DNA from: Dactylellina haptotyla
Lineage: Eukaryota > Ascomycota > Orbiliomycetes > Orbiliales > Orbiliaceae
Direction: 5' to 3'
NCBI GenBank assembly: GCA_031310005.1
Contig: CM062380.1
Span: forward strand, 1,426,001-1,490,000
Length of the DNA: 64,000 nucleotides
Every line of letters begins with the position of its first letter. The stretch's first letter is position 1. Position numbers and translations under genes: made by a program. Below are positions 34,834 to 45,376 of the stretch, piece after piece. The notes under the pieces were generated by a model, which saw only the letters and a program-made list of their open reading frames with translations, had not been told where the DNA came from and did not search any database.

Positions 34834-35499
34834 ATTGTTGAAAAGGTTCTGGCACTGGAGCTTCCCTTGCAACTACGAATTTGACCAGTGCCTCCCCCCT
34901 CAACAGTGAAAGAAAGTGGCGCCTATTTATCGCAGAAACGCCCGGGATAGTAGCGAGAATTGGGGGGTTTCGAGCCCGCGGCGCGTTTGTTGTCGATAGC
35001 TTGTTGCAACGGCTCGAATTTGAATCGCAGGTTTCCGTTGCTGCGGTTGTTTCGGAGTCGGGAGGAGCCAATTGGGAGTTTCGAGCTAGTTTGGAGATAA
35101 GGGCACGCGCTAGGAGCCTCTATGCGAATATCTTCCAGTTGATTTGAAGGCGCTGGGAGCCGGAGTCGGAGTTGGTGGTGGTGGGTGATGAGGAGGCAGA
35201 AGGGCTGGCGGAAGGTGATGAGGTTGTCGACATGTTGCTTCTTTCGGGCGCGTTTCTTTCATCTGTCGCACCAGCCACAACGCAAATTCAACCACACACA
35301 CAAGCCTCTCCCAATTTGCTAGCTTCCTCACCACTATATGCACTTGGCTATCTTGTCGCATCTGGCAATTCAATCTCTAGGCTGTTGGTGAAGAAATTAC
35401 AGGTTCGATGTATTTTAGTACTGTACAATGCTTTTATTATAGGTATAGTCTACAGTGGTATCAAATAGCCACATATAACATCAATAATCGAGGAGCCGT
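34834..35499. promoter_or_regulatory. SNF5-type gene upstream region / NOP4 3' end
   Basis: 0.67 kb between a minus-strand start and a minus-strand stop. Purine-rich on the plus strand around 35150-35230. The frames present (such as 34881-35147) are composition artefacts without domain support. Confidence 0.5.
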
Positions 35500-37680
35500 T
35501 CAAGCTTCGTTCCTCATACGTCTCTTCTGCCTCTTCCTGGCAATGATACGGGAGGCTCTCTTCTGCTTGTCCCACTTCTCAGGATTATCACCACCCTTCT
35601 TCGGCTCACTCTTGTCCTCCATCTTGGTTTCCTTCTCAGCATCTGGCTGTGCCCACTTCCTCTTCCCGTCTCTCCTTCTGCCTTTGAAGTCCTGTTTCTC
35701 CTCATCGGTCCTAACCCGAGGCGCCCTTCCCTTCGATGCCTTCTCTCTCTCCTGTCTTCGTTGCACAACCTGTACATTTTCCAATGCGAATTCTGCAATC
35801 AATCTCCTCTTCTTATCCTCCGCTGATACCTCCAGCAATTCCTTCTTCTCTCCGTCCTTCGCCTCAACGGCCGGTAAATGGGCTACCTCCCGTCCATTCA
35901 ACCACCTGAGACCCATCAACGCCCAACGATGACCAATGTACTCGATGAAACCGTAACCCATACTTCTTCCCGATCCGCTCTTCTCTCGCACAATCTTCGC
36001 CTGGCGGACGATACCCTTCCCTTTAGCCCTCCTATTCGCTTCCTCCTCTTTAGCTTCCGCACCACCTCTTTGCGATTCTTCCTTTGAGATTGCGCTCCTC
36101 TTGCCTGCTTTGACTTCAGTCGCGAATTCAACGATGGCTTTCCTTGCCAGCATTTTGAGGTCTTTCTCTGTGATATTTCTAGGAATATTCCTAACGCTCA
36201 ACCGGACAAGACTCAAATGTAAACTGGTATTTTTCTCCAAAAACCCTTTACGCTGTTTAAAGCTGTCTTCTCGCATCTTGATTTCTCCCTGCGATAGTTT
36301 ACTAAACATGGGGTTCTGTGGTGTGATTTGACCTTCGTTGAGGAGATATAACCTCCTCTTCTCGTCCTTCACTTTCTCTCGACTAGCCGTGCCGACGGCG
36401 GTAAGTCGCCCGGCTTCTTCCTTCGACACTGCTTTGGAGACGGCGAGGATACGTCCGTCGAGGGTATATTTACCCGTAGGATCTAGGTTCTCAGATTGTA
36501 ATACCGACTGTTTTGTGCCGCCCTTTCCGGATGTCTGGATGGACTGCACTGTATTCCTCGGTGCGGAGGCGATGCATTCTTCAAAATCCGTTTCGTTGTA
36601 GAATGAGACGAAGGCAGTACCGCGGGGACGCCCAGTGTCAGGTTCGAGGACGACGCGGGCGTATCGAATAGGGCCGAAGTTTTCTTTGAAATGCTCGTAG
36701 AGACCGTCTTCGTCGGTGGTGAAGGCGATGTTTCGAATGAATACAACGGTGTCGTTCGTAGAGGTGTGTTGGGTGGTGTCTTCTTCGTCATCATCGACAT
36801 CAGCCATGGACACATCGGAGGGTAGGTCCTCGTCGTCAGAATTGTTTTCAGAATCAGAATCGTCCTCGGAATCATTAGCGGCGTTGGCTTCAGCGTCGAG
36901 GTCCATTGTATCTTGCTCTTCATCGTCACTATCTTGGTCTTCATCTGCGACCTTTTGCCGCCATTCGTCCTTCTCAACCGCCCAATCTACCGCGACGGTT
37001 CTCCCATCGATCTCGGTACCATTGACGGCTTCAATCGCTTTCCTGGCGCTCTCTTCCTTCCGCAGAGTGACAAACGCAAACCCGGCCATAGGCCCGTGCT
37101 TGCTACCATCCTTTCGGGGTATAATGATCTCCTTGACCTTGCCGAACTTTGTAAAGTACTTTGTCAACTGTTCCGGCTTTTTGACGGACCACGGCAAGTT
37201 TCGAACGATCAAGCGCGGATTCCGCTTCTTCACATCCGTTTCCTTGACTGGCTTCGAGGCCTGGTGGAGAGACGAAGACGTAGCATCGCCGCCGTCTCGG
37301 TGTCTGGCTTGCGCGATCTCGACTTTGATGTGTCGCCCTTCGAAGACTTTGCTGTTAAATTCTTTCACTGCCTTCAAGGCGTCTGCGGGGTCTGTGAACG
37401 TGACGAAACCGAAGCCTCGAGAGGCCTTCGTAGCCGGGTCGATAACAACAGTGGCATGCTTTAAGGGCGCAATGAAGGAGAAGTGCGCGGAGAGAGATTC
37501 TGTGGTGGTGGAGTAGTTGAGGGAGCGGACAAAGACTGTTCGTTGGCCGGAGATGTCGGTGTCATCGGCAGGCTTTTTGGCGGATTTGGTGGTTTCCGAG
37601 GTGGATTCGGCGTCGCCGGCAGCCGGCGGGTCGGAATGGAGGACCTTGAGCTTTTTGGAGGGCGGCGCCATGGCTGGCAT
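35500..37680 (-). CDS. NOP4: Nucleolar RNA-binding protein NOP4 (RBM28-like), four RRMs, 726 aa
   Basis: Uninterrupted frame of 726 residues. RRM1 spans about 48-125 (RNP2 TVFVRSLNY, RNP1 SRGFGFVTF). RRM2 spans about 156-235 (LIVRNLPWSV, AGFAFVTL). An acidic stretch follows at 245-305, then RRM3 from 311 (VVFIRNIAF, RGTAFVSF) and RRM4 at about 500-620, with a charged insertion before its RNP1 (MGYGFIEYIGHRWALMGLRWLNG). The C-terminus is highly basic (ending RIIARKRQKRRMRNEA), fitting nucleolar localisation. NOP4 is needed for 27S pre-rRNA processing and 60S subunit assembly. It is the second 60S factor in the window after ERB1. The start is the first ATG (MPAM); the second ATG three codons later is an alternative. 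Divergent from the Zn2Cys6 gene at 38224. Confidence 0.93.
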   Translation of the reverse strand: MPAMAPPSKKLKVLHSDPPAAGDAESTSETTKSAKKPADDTDISGQRTVFVRSLNYSTTTESLSAHFSFIAPLKHATVVIDPATKASRGFGFVTFTDPADALKAVKEFNSKVFEGRHIKVEIAQARHRDGGDATSSSLHQASKPVKETDVKKRNPRLIVRNLPWSVKKPEQLTKYFTKFGKVKEIIIPRKDGSKHGPMAGFAFVTLRKEESARKAIEAVNGTEIDGRTVAVDWAVEKDEWRQKVADEDQDSDDEEQDTMDLDAEANAANDSEDDSDSENNSDDEDLPSDVSMADVDDDEEDTTQHTSTNDTVVFIRNIAFTTDEDGLYEHFKENFGPIRYARVVLEPDTGRPRGTAFVSFYNETDFEECIASAPRNTVQSIQTSGKGGTKQSVLQSENLDPTGKYTLDGRILAVSKAVSKEEAGRLTAVGTASREKVKDEKRRLYLLNEGQITPQNPMFSKLSQGEIKMREDSFKQRKGFLEKNTSLHLSLVRLSVRNIPRNITEKDLKMLARKAIVEFATEVKAGKRSAISKEESQRGGAEAKEEEANRRAKGKGIVRQAKIVREKSGSGRSMGYGFIEYIGHRWALMGLRWLNGREVAHLPAVEAKDGEKKELLEVSAEDKKRRLIAEFALENVQVVQRRQEREKASKGRAPRVRTDEEKQDFKGRRRDGKRKWAQPDAEKETKMEDKSEPKKGGDNPEKWDKQKRASRIIARKRQKRRMRNEA

Positions 37681-38223
37681 CTGGTGATAACTGTCGATTG
37701 AGTGAGGTTCCTCAAGAGCAAGGTTGAAGTTTGAGGTTTCTGGGCGACTGAAAATTTTCTAAGCGAGACTGGTCCCTGCCGAGTGGACCCACCGCAGAGC
37801 CAACCTTCGTGACGAGCTGCACATCCACCACATGAAACCACCCCGGCACGCAACACCTACCGGCTGGGCCGTGTTATCCCAAGGCCAAGGATGAAGGGGA
37901 AAGAAATCTCGAATTCTTCTTTAACGATAAACGAGCCCGGATTGGGAGTTCTTAGGTAGTTAGGCTACGGTCAAAGCGGGGTGGCGACTCGGTGAAAGTA
38001 CCTTATTCGCTACCCCGTGGGGATCCTTAGGCCAGGATAGTTATAAGAACCCTCAGGTGTCCAGTGAATAACATCCTCCGAATGCATCTTAAGGTCCGGT
38101 CAAGGTTTCCGTCGCAACTATGAGCACCGCAGTTATTCCGAATAGCTCCCGAAATACTATCCTCAGAGAACCCATGTCGTACGTTCCTATAGATCAATAT
38201 TACATAATATTCCAGAGTGGAAA
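37681..38223. promoter_or_regulatory. Divergent promoter between NOP4 and the catabolic-type regulator
   Basis: 0.54 kb separating two starts that point away from each other. No frame of interest; the frame at 37461-37856 is a shadow of NOP4. Confidence 0.55.
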
Positions 38224-40171
38224 ATGGAACAGCTAATTATAACGGAACGTAAACGCAGATGCGAGCGATGCAAGTCGCGAAAGCTAAAGTGTAATCGCCA
38301 AAGGCCATCGTGCCATGGTTGCTCAAAAAGCAATGTTACTTGTACATACACAGCCCGCAAAAAGCCTGGTTTTCCAGCTGGCGAGCGCCAATCTTTAGAG
38401 GACAAGATCGGTAAATTTTCTTTTCTTAGCCTTTCCACTTCTATTGCTAAGTTGATGCATAGCACGATTGGAGGGAGAATTACGGAGATCTCGTGAGGGT
38501 ACAAACAAATCCGCAGAATCTGGACAGAGCGAGGATGTATCCAGTGTTGCTCGAAGTTTACCACCACAGGAGCTTCCTGCGAGCCAGAATCCCGAAGTCC
38601 AGCCAGTTGCAACCTTGCAGAGAACTCGAAGCCTTACAGAGAGAGACCCGCCTAAAGACCTGGTATTCTCTGCGGCTTCTTTGTTCTTCCACCATGTGCA
38701 TTCGTGGATCCCATTCCTCGATATTCAGCGAGTCTTCTCAGACTTGGGCTCGATGAGTAGCACCAGCGTACCGCTCCTGTACTACGCCCTATTCGGGGTC
38801 TCGATACCATATTCGTATGATCCGCGGCTCGACCAGATATCTAGCGACTCTTTCTGGGCGTTCTCAAAGAGAAGGATATTCATTGACATTTTGGAAGAGC
38901 CGTCATTAAAGTCTCTAGAAGCCCTTACTATATTAGTTCTCGATCTGTCGGGGATGACAAACGGACCTCAAGTATGGGGCGCTCTATCCATAGCCGTAAA
39001 ATTCTCAGCTCAGCTCAAATCTGTGGGGGATCGTACACTCAGGATTTCGGCAGAGGAATTTGGAGAAAAAATGTTGGATAGCACGGACCAGATATACCGA
39101 CGCAAGCTCTTCTGGGCAATATATGCGCTCGATTCATATATCACCATAACCACCGGCCATACCTCAGACATGGATCCAGACTATATAAAATATTTCCTAC
39201 CATCCAGAAATACAACTTGGAGAGGTTTAGAAGGGAACCTTGAATCGAGCTTAACCCCAGCTTTTGTGTTCAATTTTCAGCTCGAACTTCTCGACATATC
39301 TCGTAAAGTACACAGCCTCACCACGTCTCTCGATTTTTATGAACCGGAAACATTTATCTCCTGCTCCACTGAACTTTCAGCATGGTTTCAGAATCTTCCT
39401 CCCTGTTTGGCCTTGACCTGCGAATCAAACCAGCGATCACTCTTCAGTCATACAACACCACCCGCACTGCTAATGCTTCATGCCTATTACCACGCCATAG
39501 TAATCCATCTACATGGGTCTTTAGTATACCCCGGAGACCGAACCGCGGACTCACCCCCAATTGCCCAACAAGAAAATGAATCCCGCTGGCGCTGTGCCCA
39601 AAGCTTTGATGCCCTCTCCGCAATCGCCTCTCAAGTCAGTAAACCTTTACACGACCGTCTCGGCTGGCCCTTCGGCTGGGCGCTTTGGGTTGCCTGCCGT
39701 TATATCCTTATTCGTAATTATAATGACGAACTCCGTGATATGACCACATTCTACACCTTACTCGAATGTTTAAAGTCATCAAGTCGATATTGGCAGATTA
39801 GCGGAAAGTACTGGCGGTTGTTAAACCAAGCTGCCGCCGAGTATGTCAGCGGACATCAAGCTAGACCAGGTCGTACTTCCAACTCGCAGAACCTTCTGCT
39901 CGCAGTGGTGGATCAACGGATCCCAACCTCGGATCTCGAAGATAGATCGAGGCCTGATCCAGTTATATCTACAACGACAGTTGCGGCTGGAGAACCCAAT
40001 CTTTTCGAAATCAAAGAGATCATGTCGAATTTTGAGAGTGTAGATGCGGAAGAACGGATGGAGTCTGAGTTTAGGAATTCCAGTATACCAGAGACTTTTG
40101 ATATGTCGCAGCTCACGTCCGATAACTGGTTTACTACGTCTTTGTTTGCATCCTCGGGTTATCAGCATTAA
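38224..40171 (+). CDS. Zn2Cys6 transcription factor, 631 aa
   Basis: Two exons, 38224-38410 and 38463-40171, in frame for 631 residues; the 52-nt intron has a TGCTAAG branch site. The cluster lies at the very N-terminus: C13-x2-C16-x6-C23-x6-C30-x2-C33-x6-C40. The splice joins LEDKI to ARLEGELRRSREG, a coiled-coil dimerisation helix. The middle part is a fungal_trans domain (SLFFHHVHSWIPFLDIQRVF, RRKLFWAIYALDSYITITTGHTSDMDPD). The C-terminal part holds many Leu/Trp-rich helices and ends with an acidic tail. Its stop lies only 104 nt from the stop of the facing rhamnosidase gene, and a sugar transporter follows, so it is a good candidate for the pathway regulator of that set (inference). Confidence 0.88.
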
Positions 40172-40275
40172 ATTATAACGCAAGTTGAAACAATCATATT
40201 TAATCATTCTGCCTGTTGCATCTTATTTAGCTATATGACACGCCCAAATTTAGCAATTTATAAAATTCTAGTTTC

Positions 40276-42891
40276 TTAGTCGTGAATCTCCGCTATAGTC
40301 TTCTTGTTCCCCCCCTCAACCACAGACCACAGCTCAGAGCCACTCTCCGATCCACTGTCGCCCGCAGACTTCACCATTGTCTGACCCATGAGAACAAAGC
40401 GTAGCTCTTTTCCACCCCAAGCAACCTTCATTGACACCAATGGTAGCTCTACCAACAATGGCATCTCAGCTCCACTTGTGCCCGTGTCCATCTTCTCCCT
40501 ATTCAAACTAACGGATATGTTCCCGCTACTCTCTTCCGTCTGCCACTTAACACATATCACTCCCCATTTCCCCACTGGCACCTTAGCTTCAACTTGACCA
40601 AACAACCCCAATCGTGGTCGAAATCTCACGACAGCCCAGCCCGGTTCGGCGGGCTGCACGCCCGCGACCTCACCTAGGAACTCGTAGATGGGAGAAGAGC
40701 CCCAAGCATGACAATCGGAGCGTTGGGAGACTGCGTCTTCTTCCCAGGTCGTCAGGTTGAGCGCAAGTTGAGCTCGCCATGGAGCAAAGAAAGGTTGGAA
40801 GTAGGCGTCATAAAGGTTAGTTGGTTGGGAAAGAGATAATGCACGAAGGGTATAAAATGACATTGCGAGTGAAGGTTGCACGAACTTCAGGGTTGTTCTC
40901 AGCTGGCCGGAGTTACCAAAATAGTCTGAGGGAAATGCGGATGTCGAAGAGGAAAGGGATTGTGCAAGAATATAGTTGATTTGAGAGCCGGCGGCGGCGC
41001 CACAGAGAACAGCAAAAACTTGCGAGGTAACACTGTAATCCTCTTCTGGATGTGCGGTCTTTGCGAGCCCGTCGGTGAAGAAGTTGCCATCAAAGCAATG
41101 CTCCCGAATAGCTTTAACAACTACGTTGGTACGACTGGTGTATTCGTCGGCTAGGGATGGACGCTCAAGTGCTCGTAATAGAACAGATGCATTTTTGAGA
41201 GTATACGCGTAGAGTGCATTGGTATATGTTGAGAAGCCAGTGCGTTCTGCCGCGGGCGGAATCCCATGAGGGCGCCACTCCTCGGTCCAGTCTGTGAAAT
41301 CCCACATTCCAGCTGGATAGTTTGCAGAGGTTAATTCGAGATCTGGATCGATTCGAGAGTTGAAAAACTCAAAAATGCCGTCAATTACAGCGACGAATTG
41401 ACGAATGAAGGCCTTGTCGCCAAAGAAAGTGTAATGGTCGAAGACAGCACAAATCCAGTAGAGTGAGAAATTTGGTATAATCTGCGGTTGATGGCAGGGG
41501 CTTCGGCTAGCTGTAAGGCCGATGCTTGCATCGAAGGAATTGTGTATTTGGATCAAAGCTTGTCGTGCTAGTCGGTCATCGCCTGAAGCGTAGTATGTGA
41601 ACAGAACTGAGCTACGCATATCCATGCAATATTGAAGTTGCTCGTAGAACGGACAATCCTCGTAGCAGTCGTGCATGCAATTGTTGAGTGTCCGAATACT
41701 AGTTTCCCATAACTTCTCTGTAATTTTGTCGTCATCACCGCTAGACGTTTTCACGTTGAAACTAGCCCGGGTATCAAGCGGGTAGTTTGCGGTGGAGATG
41801 CTGATATTCCACAGACGCAAATCGGCCGGCCCGACATCGATCTGAAGCCCAATAAACCGAAAGGTTCGAAAATGGAATGGCGCGAATACTTCATGCCTTC
41901 CTTCGTTTTCATAGTATCCAAGACTCGATATGCCTTCGAAATCCCGGAATTCATAAACGTCATGCGGCCCGTACAACGCTTTAGAGTAATCTCGACGGTC
42001 GTCTTTCGAACGAAGATAAGGTATAAGGGGCGGTAGATCCTCGTAACTTTCAGCATATGTTACTTTTATGAGACTGCCTCCAACATTCGGCCGCTGAAAC
42101 CAAAATTCTAAAAATGCAGTCGTATGATGATCGACTTCCAGCTCTAGATAGTGTTTCGTGTTAGCCCCCAGATTTAGGCCCACGACGGGGTCATCACTAG
42201 AGACCCCAATTAGAGCATCTTTCCAATCCTCTTGCGGGATTGGACTATTTATATTATGAATGCCTGTGAAGCATAAACCTTCGGATCTGAAACTGGGGAT
42301 CATGCGTGGAGATAATTTCCAGGGTGCTCTTAGCCCCGTCGCGGCCTGGAACTCATGAACTTTGGCATGAGTCCATTCTAATTCCTTGATGCCGTGGTGC
42401 TTCTCGTAGATATGGAGAAAATCATCTTCCTCCAAGTCTGTCACGAGAAGAGCGCAAGAATCGACTGCGGTTTCCCAAGATGCGCTACTTTGGAACTCAG
42501 AGTGCCAAAAATTGTCGCAGCCGATAGGTCGAATCATCAGTCCGCCGACTGGTAATCGGGGAAAGCTGGAAGCATATTGTGTAGCATAGAAGAAACGTAG
42601 AACGTGGACAGCAATCTTATTCTCTCCAGATCTAAGAAAAGGCTGGATATCAAGCTCGTCGTAGAACCATAGTTTCTGGTCGCCTTTAACTGGGCCTGTT
42701 GCGACCAGCTTATGGTTCACGTATAGTTTATATCTGGTATCTGCCGTGATTTGTACTCTTAAAGGGTCCGTAGGAATGTTTTCGACCACAATGCTTTTTC
42801 GAAAGTGCACGAAGAGACCTGCGGTTCCTTGATGCTCCTCGCTGAAGTTTGGATGCCACATCCAGTCGCGGTTGACTTCTGGGGCAGCCAT
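40276..42891 (-). CDS. GH78-like alpha-L-rhamnosidase (six-hairpin glycosidase), intracellular, 871 aa
   Basis: One uninterrupted exon of 871 residues, a usual length for the family. The N-terminal part (about 1-380) is beta-rich: a jelly-roll with RVQITADTRYKLYVNHKLVATGPVKGD-like text (43-71, read in pieces), SGENKIAVHVLRF and FHFRTFRFIGLQI. From about 385 the (alpha/alpha)6 barrel begins. The key stretch YEDCPFYEQLQY (410-421) corresponds to the DCPxRDER motif of GH78; Glu417 is the candidate general acid. SQRSDCHAWGSSPIYEFL marks the C-terminal end of the barrel, followed by a small beta domain. No signal peptide is visible, so it probably acts inside the cell on imported rhamnosides. Divergent from the sugar transporter (820 bp between starts) and tail-to-tail with the regulator. 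Other six-hairpin activities cannot be excluded. Confidence 0.85.
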   Translation of the reverse strand: MAAPEVNRDWMWHPNFSEEHQGTAGLFVHFRKSIVVENIPTDPLRVQITADTRYKLYVNHKLVATGPVKGDQKLWFYDELDIQPFLRSGENKIAVHVLRFFYATQYASSFPRLPVGGLMIRPIGCDNFWHSEFQSSASWETAVDSCALLVTDLEEDDFLHIYEKHHGIKELEWTHAKVHEFQAATGLRAPWKLSPRMIPSFRSEGLCFTGIHNINSPIPQEDWKDALIGVSSDDPVVGLNLGANTKHYLELEVDHHTTAFLEFWFQRPNVGGSLIKVTYAESYEDLPPLIPYLRSKDDRRDYSKALYGPHDVYEFRDFEGISSLGYYENEGRHEVFAPFHFRTFRFIGLQIDVGPADLRLWNISISTANYPLDTRASFNVKTSSGDDDKITEKLWETSIRTLNNCMHDCYEDCPFYEQLQYCMDMRSSVLFTYYASGDDRLARQALIQIHNSFDASIGLTASRSPCHQPQIIPNFSLYWICAVFDHYTFFGDKAFIRQFVAVIDGIFEFFNSRIDPDLELTSANYPAGMWDFTDWTEEWRPHGIPPAAERTGFSTYTNALYAYTLKNASVLLRALERPSLADEYTSRTNVVVKAIREHCFDGNFFTDGLAKTAHPEEDYSVTSQVFAVLCGAAAGSQINYILAQSLSSSTSAFPSDYFGNSGQLRTTLKFVQPSLAMSFYTLRALSLSQPTNLYDAYFQPFFAPWRAQLALNLTTWEEDAVSQRSDCHAWGSSPIYEFLGEVAGVQPAEPGWAVVRFRPRLGLFGQVEAKVPVGKWGVICVKWQTEESSGNISVSLNREKMDTGTSGAEMPLLVELPLVSMKVAWGGKELRFVLMGQTMVKSAGDSGSESGSELWSVVEGGNKKTIAEIHD

Positions 42892-43711
42892 CTTGCCAGT
42901 CGCGGTTTAGCTCTGGTCTCCACTCACACGTATTCGGATGCCAAGGAACAAAATACAACAGCAACGACAAGAGAAGGCGGACGAAAAGGTAACGTGAGGT
43001 GAGAATTGCCGATACTGCAGATGGCATAATCAGCTCCAGCTCTGGCAAATGATATTTATGAGCAGGAGGTAGATAAGAAACGATAGAGCCTTGCAATCTT
43101 GATCTATTCCACCCAGCACTTTTTCTACGGAAACTACCCTCACACTTTCTGTCCGTGTGCGCACATGTCCGTTTGTTCAACGAATGCCGACAAGATAATC
43201 CGATGGCGTGCATGTTACCCCGGCACTCCCACCCAACATGCTCCGAGCCAACACCCAATCCGGGGCTTCTTATGCCATATGTTCGCAAGTTTTGGAGACG
43301 CTATGGCGCGCCACCACATTTTTATATCACAACAACCATACAAGCTGAGACAAGAAGTATCTCAACCATGGGAATCTCGACTGCCAATATGCCCCACGAT
43401 CTCACGACACCTGTGCCGTCTGTCACGCGTCGCGGAGAGATAACGGAAACGGTTTTGCCTCCACAGCTCGCTGATGGGCAGCGACCTCGCACAGCATATC
43501 GTCTCGTTTCTTCCCCACAAACCCGTCTCGGATCTCCAATCTCCCCGCAAATCACTTCGTAACGAGTTTCTAGATGGGATTTGTATAAATGAGATCAATA
43601 AACCCACCTAGAGTGCTCTTAATCAAACATCATCTTCAAAGTTCGCGAAAAATATATCCAATTATTTGCACCTAAACAACTCAGACGCGATCACCCATTG
43701 AAGTCGCAATC
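42892..43711. promoter_or_regulatory. Shared promoter of the rhamnosidase and sugar transporter genes
   Basis: 0.82 kb between divergent starts. Hexamers fitting the CreA consensus SYGGRG are at 43218-43223 (minus strand), 43260-43265 (plus strand) and 43392-43397 (minus strand). Glucose repression through CreA would suit a sugar-use module, but such hexamers are common, so this is inference. Confidence 0.45.
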
Positions 43712-45376
43712 ATGACTGGCGCGGCTGTAGCAGCTCCTTTTATGCCAGCAGGCAACATAGATACTTCCAAATGGTGGAGATACAAGGAGCTTCGAAACCT
43801 CAACTTCTTGTTGCTTGTACCTCTCTTGTCCATCTTCTCCCAAGGGTATGTGATAGCTCACAATATTATATCAAAAACCAAGCAGAATAACTAACAAGCT
43901 CATTAGGTTCGATGGCTCTATGATGAATGGTCTCCAGGCCGTCAGCCAATGGCGCCTGTACTTTGGAACACCCACCGGTGCCGTTCTTGGCCTTTTCAAT
44001 GCAGCCTACCCTCTGGGCGGTATTGTCGGTGTTTTTCTGTTCCAGATTGTCAGTGACCGCTTTGGCCGCAAGATTGGGCTCGCACTCGGCGCAGCAATCT
44101 CAGTCTTCGGAGGTGCTCTGCAAGCAGGTGCCATCAACCTCGCCATGTTTGTGATGGCCCGTGTTCTTTTAGGCGTCGGTTGCGTAGTTACCGCTGGTGT
44201 TGGCTCTCCTTTCATTACAGAGATCGCCCATCCTCACCAGCGTACAACAGCAACTGCCTTGTTTTTAACATTTTACTCTTTCGGTTCTATCATTGCCGGT
44301 TGGTCTACCTTTGGGACATTCCGTATTTCAAATAGTGCCGCGTGGCGTATTCCATCTGGTCTTCAAGCTTTGCCTTCATTAATTCAACTTATTGGTGTCT
44401 GGTGGTAAGTGGTCTACCCTCTTCGGGTATGAATAATAGAAATTGACTTTCTATCTAGGGTGCCTGAGAGTCCTCGATGGCTTGTTTCCAACGGCCGAAG
44501 CGATGAAGCCTGGGCCATGATCTGCAAGTATCACGCCAATGGAGTTGAAGATGACGAACTCGCGGTCTTTGAGTTTGAAGAGATCAAAGCAGCTGTAAAC
44601 AGCTTAGGCGAAAGCAAGCGCCCAGGATTCAAAAACGACCTACGCAACCTGACCGCCCTAGTCAAAACACCAGGAAACCGAAAGAGAACTGCCATCCTAA
44701 TCTGGGCTGCCATCATCTCCCAGCTTTCCAGCAATGCCTTCGTGTCATACTATTTATCCCCAATTTGACATCGGTGGGCTTAAAAACCGACCTCCAGCAA
44801 ACACTTATCAATGCCACTTCTCAGATGTTGTCATGGTTCAGCGCCATATATTTCGCTACACTCCCAGCAAAAGTCGGACGCCGTACTTTATTCCTCTGGT
44901 CTCTGGTTGCCATTTGGATCTGCGATATCTGTATTACCATTGGCAGCGCACTTTTCCAAAAGAACGGCAACAAGGTTGCCGGGTATGTCACTGTCGTCTT
45001 CTTGTATCTTTTCTCCCCAGCTTATAACCTTGGACTTAACGGCAACCTTGGCCTATACATCCCCGAGATCTTGCCATACGAGTCGCGTACCACTGGTTTG
45101 GCCGTGTTCTATTTCACACAAGGTTGCTTTAGCATTCTATCTTCGTTTACTACTCCGATCGGACTAGAGGCCATCGCCTGGAAGTTTTATATTGTCTTCG
45201 TGGGCTGGGTTGTAGTCGAATTTGTGGTCGTCTATTTATTATTTCCTGAGACTAAGGGTCCTTCGCTTGAAGATATCGCAATATTGTTTGATGGTGATAT
45301 CCATGTCCGTGGGAAACTCGCTCCGGAGGGCTTTGGTTCTAAGTCTGCTGTCGCCGAAGAAGTGGAGAAGGTGTAG
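43712..45376 (+). pseudogene. MFS sugar porter (lactose/rhamnose-permease type) with a one-base frameshift
   Basis: Exons 43712-43845, 43907-44404 and 44459-45376 encode a 12-TM sugar transporter. Family marks are DRFGRKIG in the loop between TM2 and TM3, VPESPRWL after TM6, the Gly-rich TM segments, and PETKGPSLEDIA near the end. In exon 3 the first frame ends at a TGA at 44766-44768, just after SYYLSPI. The homology continues at once in the next frame (TSVGLKTDLQQTL) to the normal C-terminus. The spliced length is 1550 nt, one short of a multiple of three, so one base appears to be missing at about 44762-44766. As written, translation gives 313 residues, about half the protein. This may be a true inactivating mutation or a sequencing error at the short C/T runs. 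Function if intact: proton-coupled sugar import; the neighbour rhamnosidase suggests a rhamnoside or rhamnose. Confidence 0.8.

Noticed and set aside
34834-34872. 39-nt upstream extension of the SNF5-type frame
   Set aside because: It starts at TTG; the first ATG is at 34833 and begins a plausible N-terminus.
36716-37516. 266-codon frame on the plus strand
   Set aside because: Antisense shadow of NOP4; its Ser-rich run mirrors the acidic coding stretch.
44741-44800. Possible intron that would bypass the transporter frameshift
   Set aside because: A GTGTCA..CCAG intron here would keep frame, but it would remove about 19 residues of a transmembrane segment that continues across the stop in the other frame, and the donor is weak. 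A lost base explains the data better, though RNA evidence would settle it.
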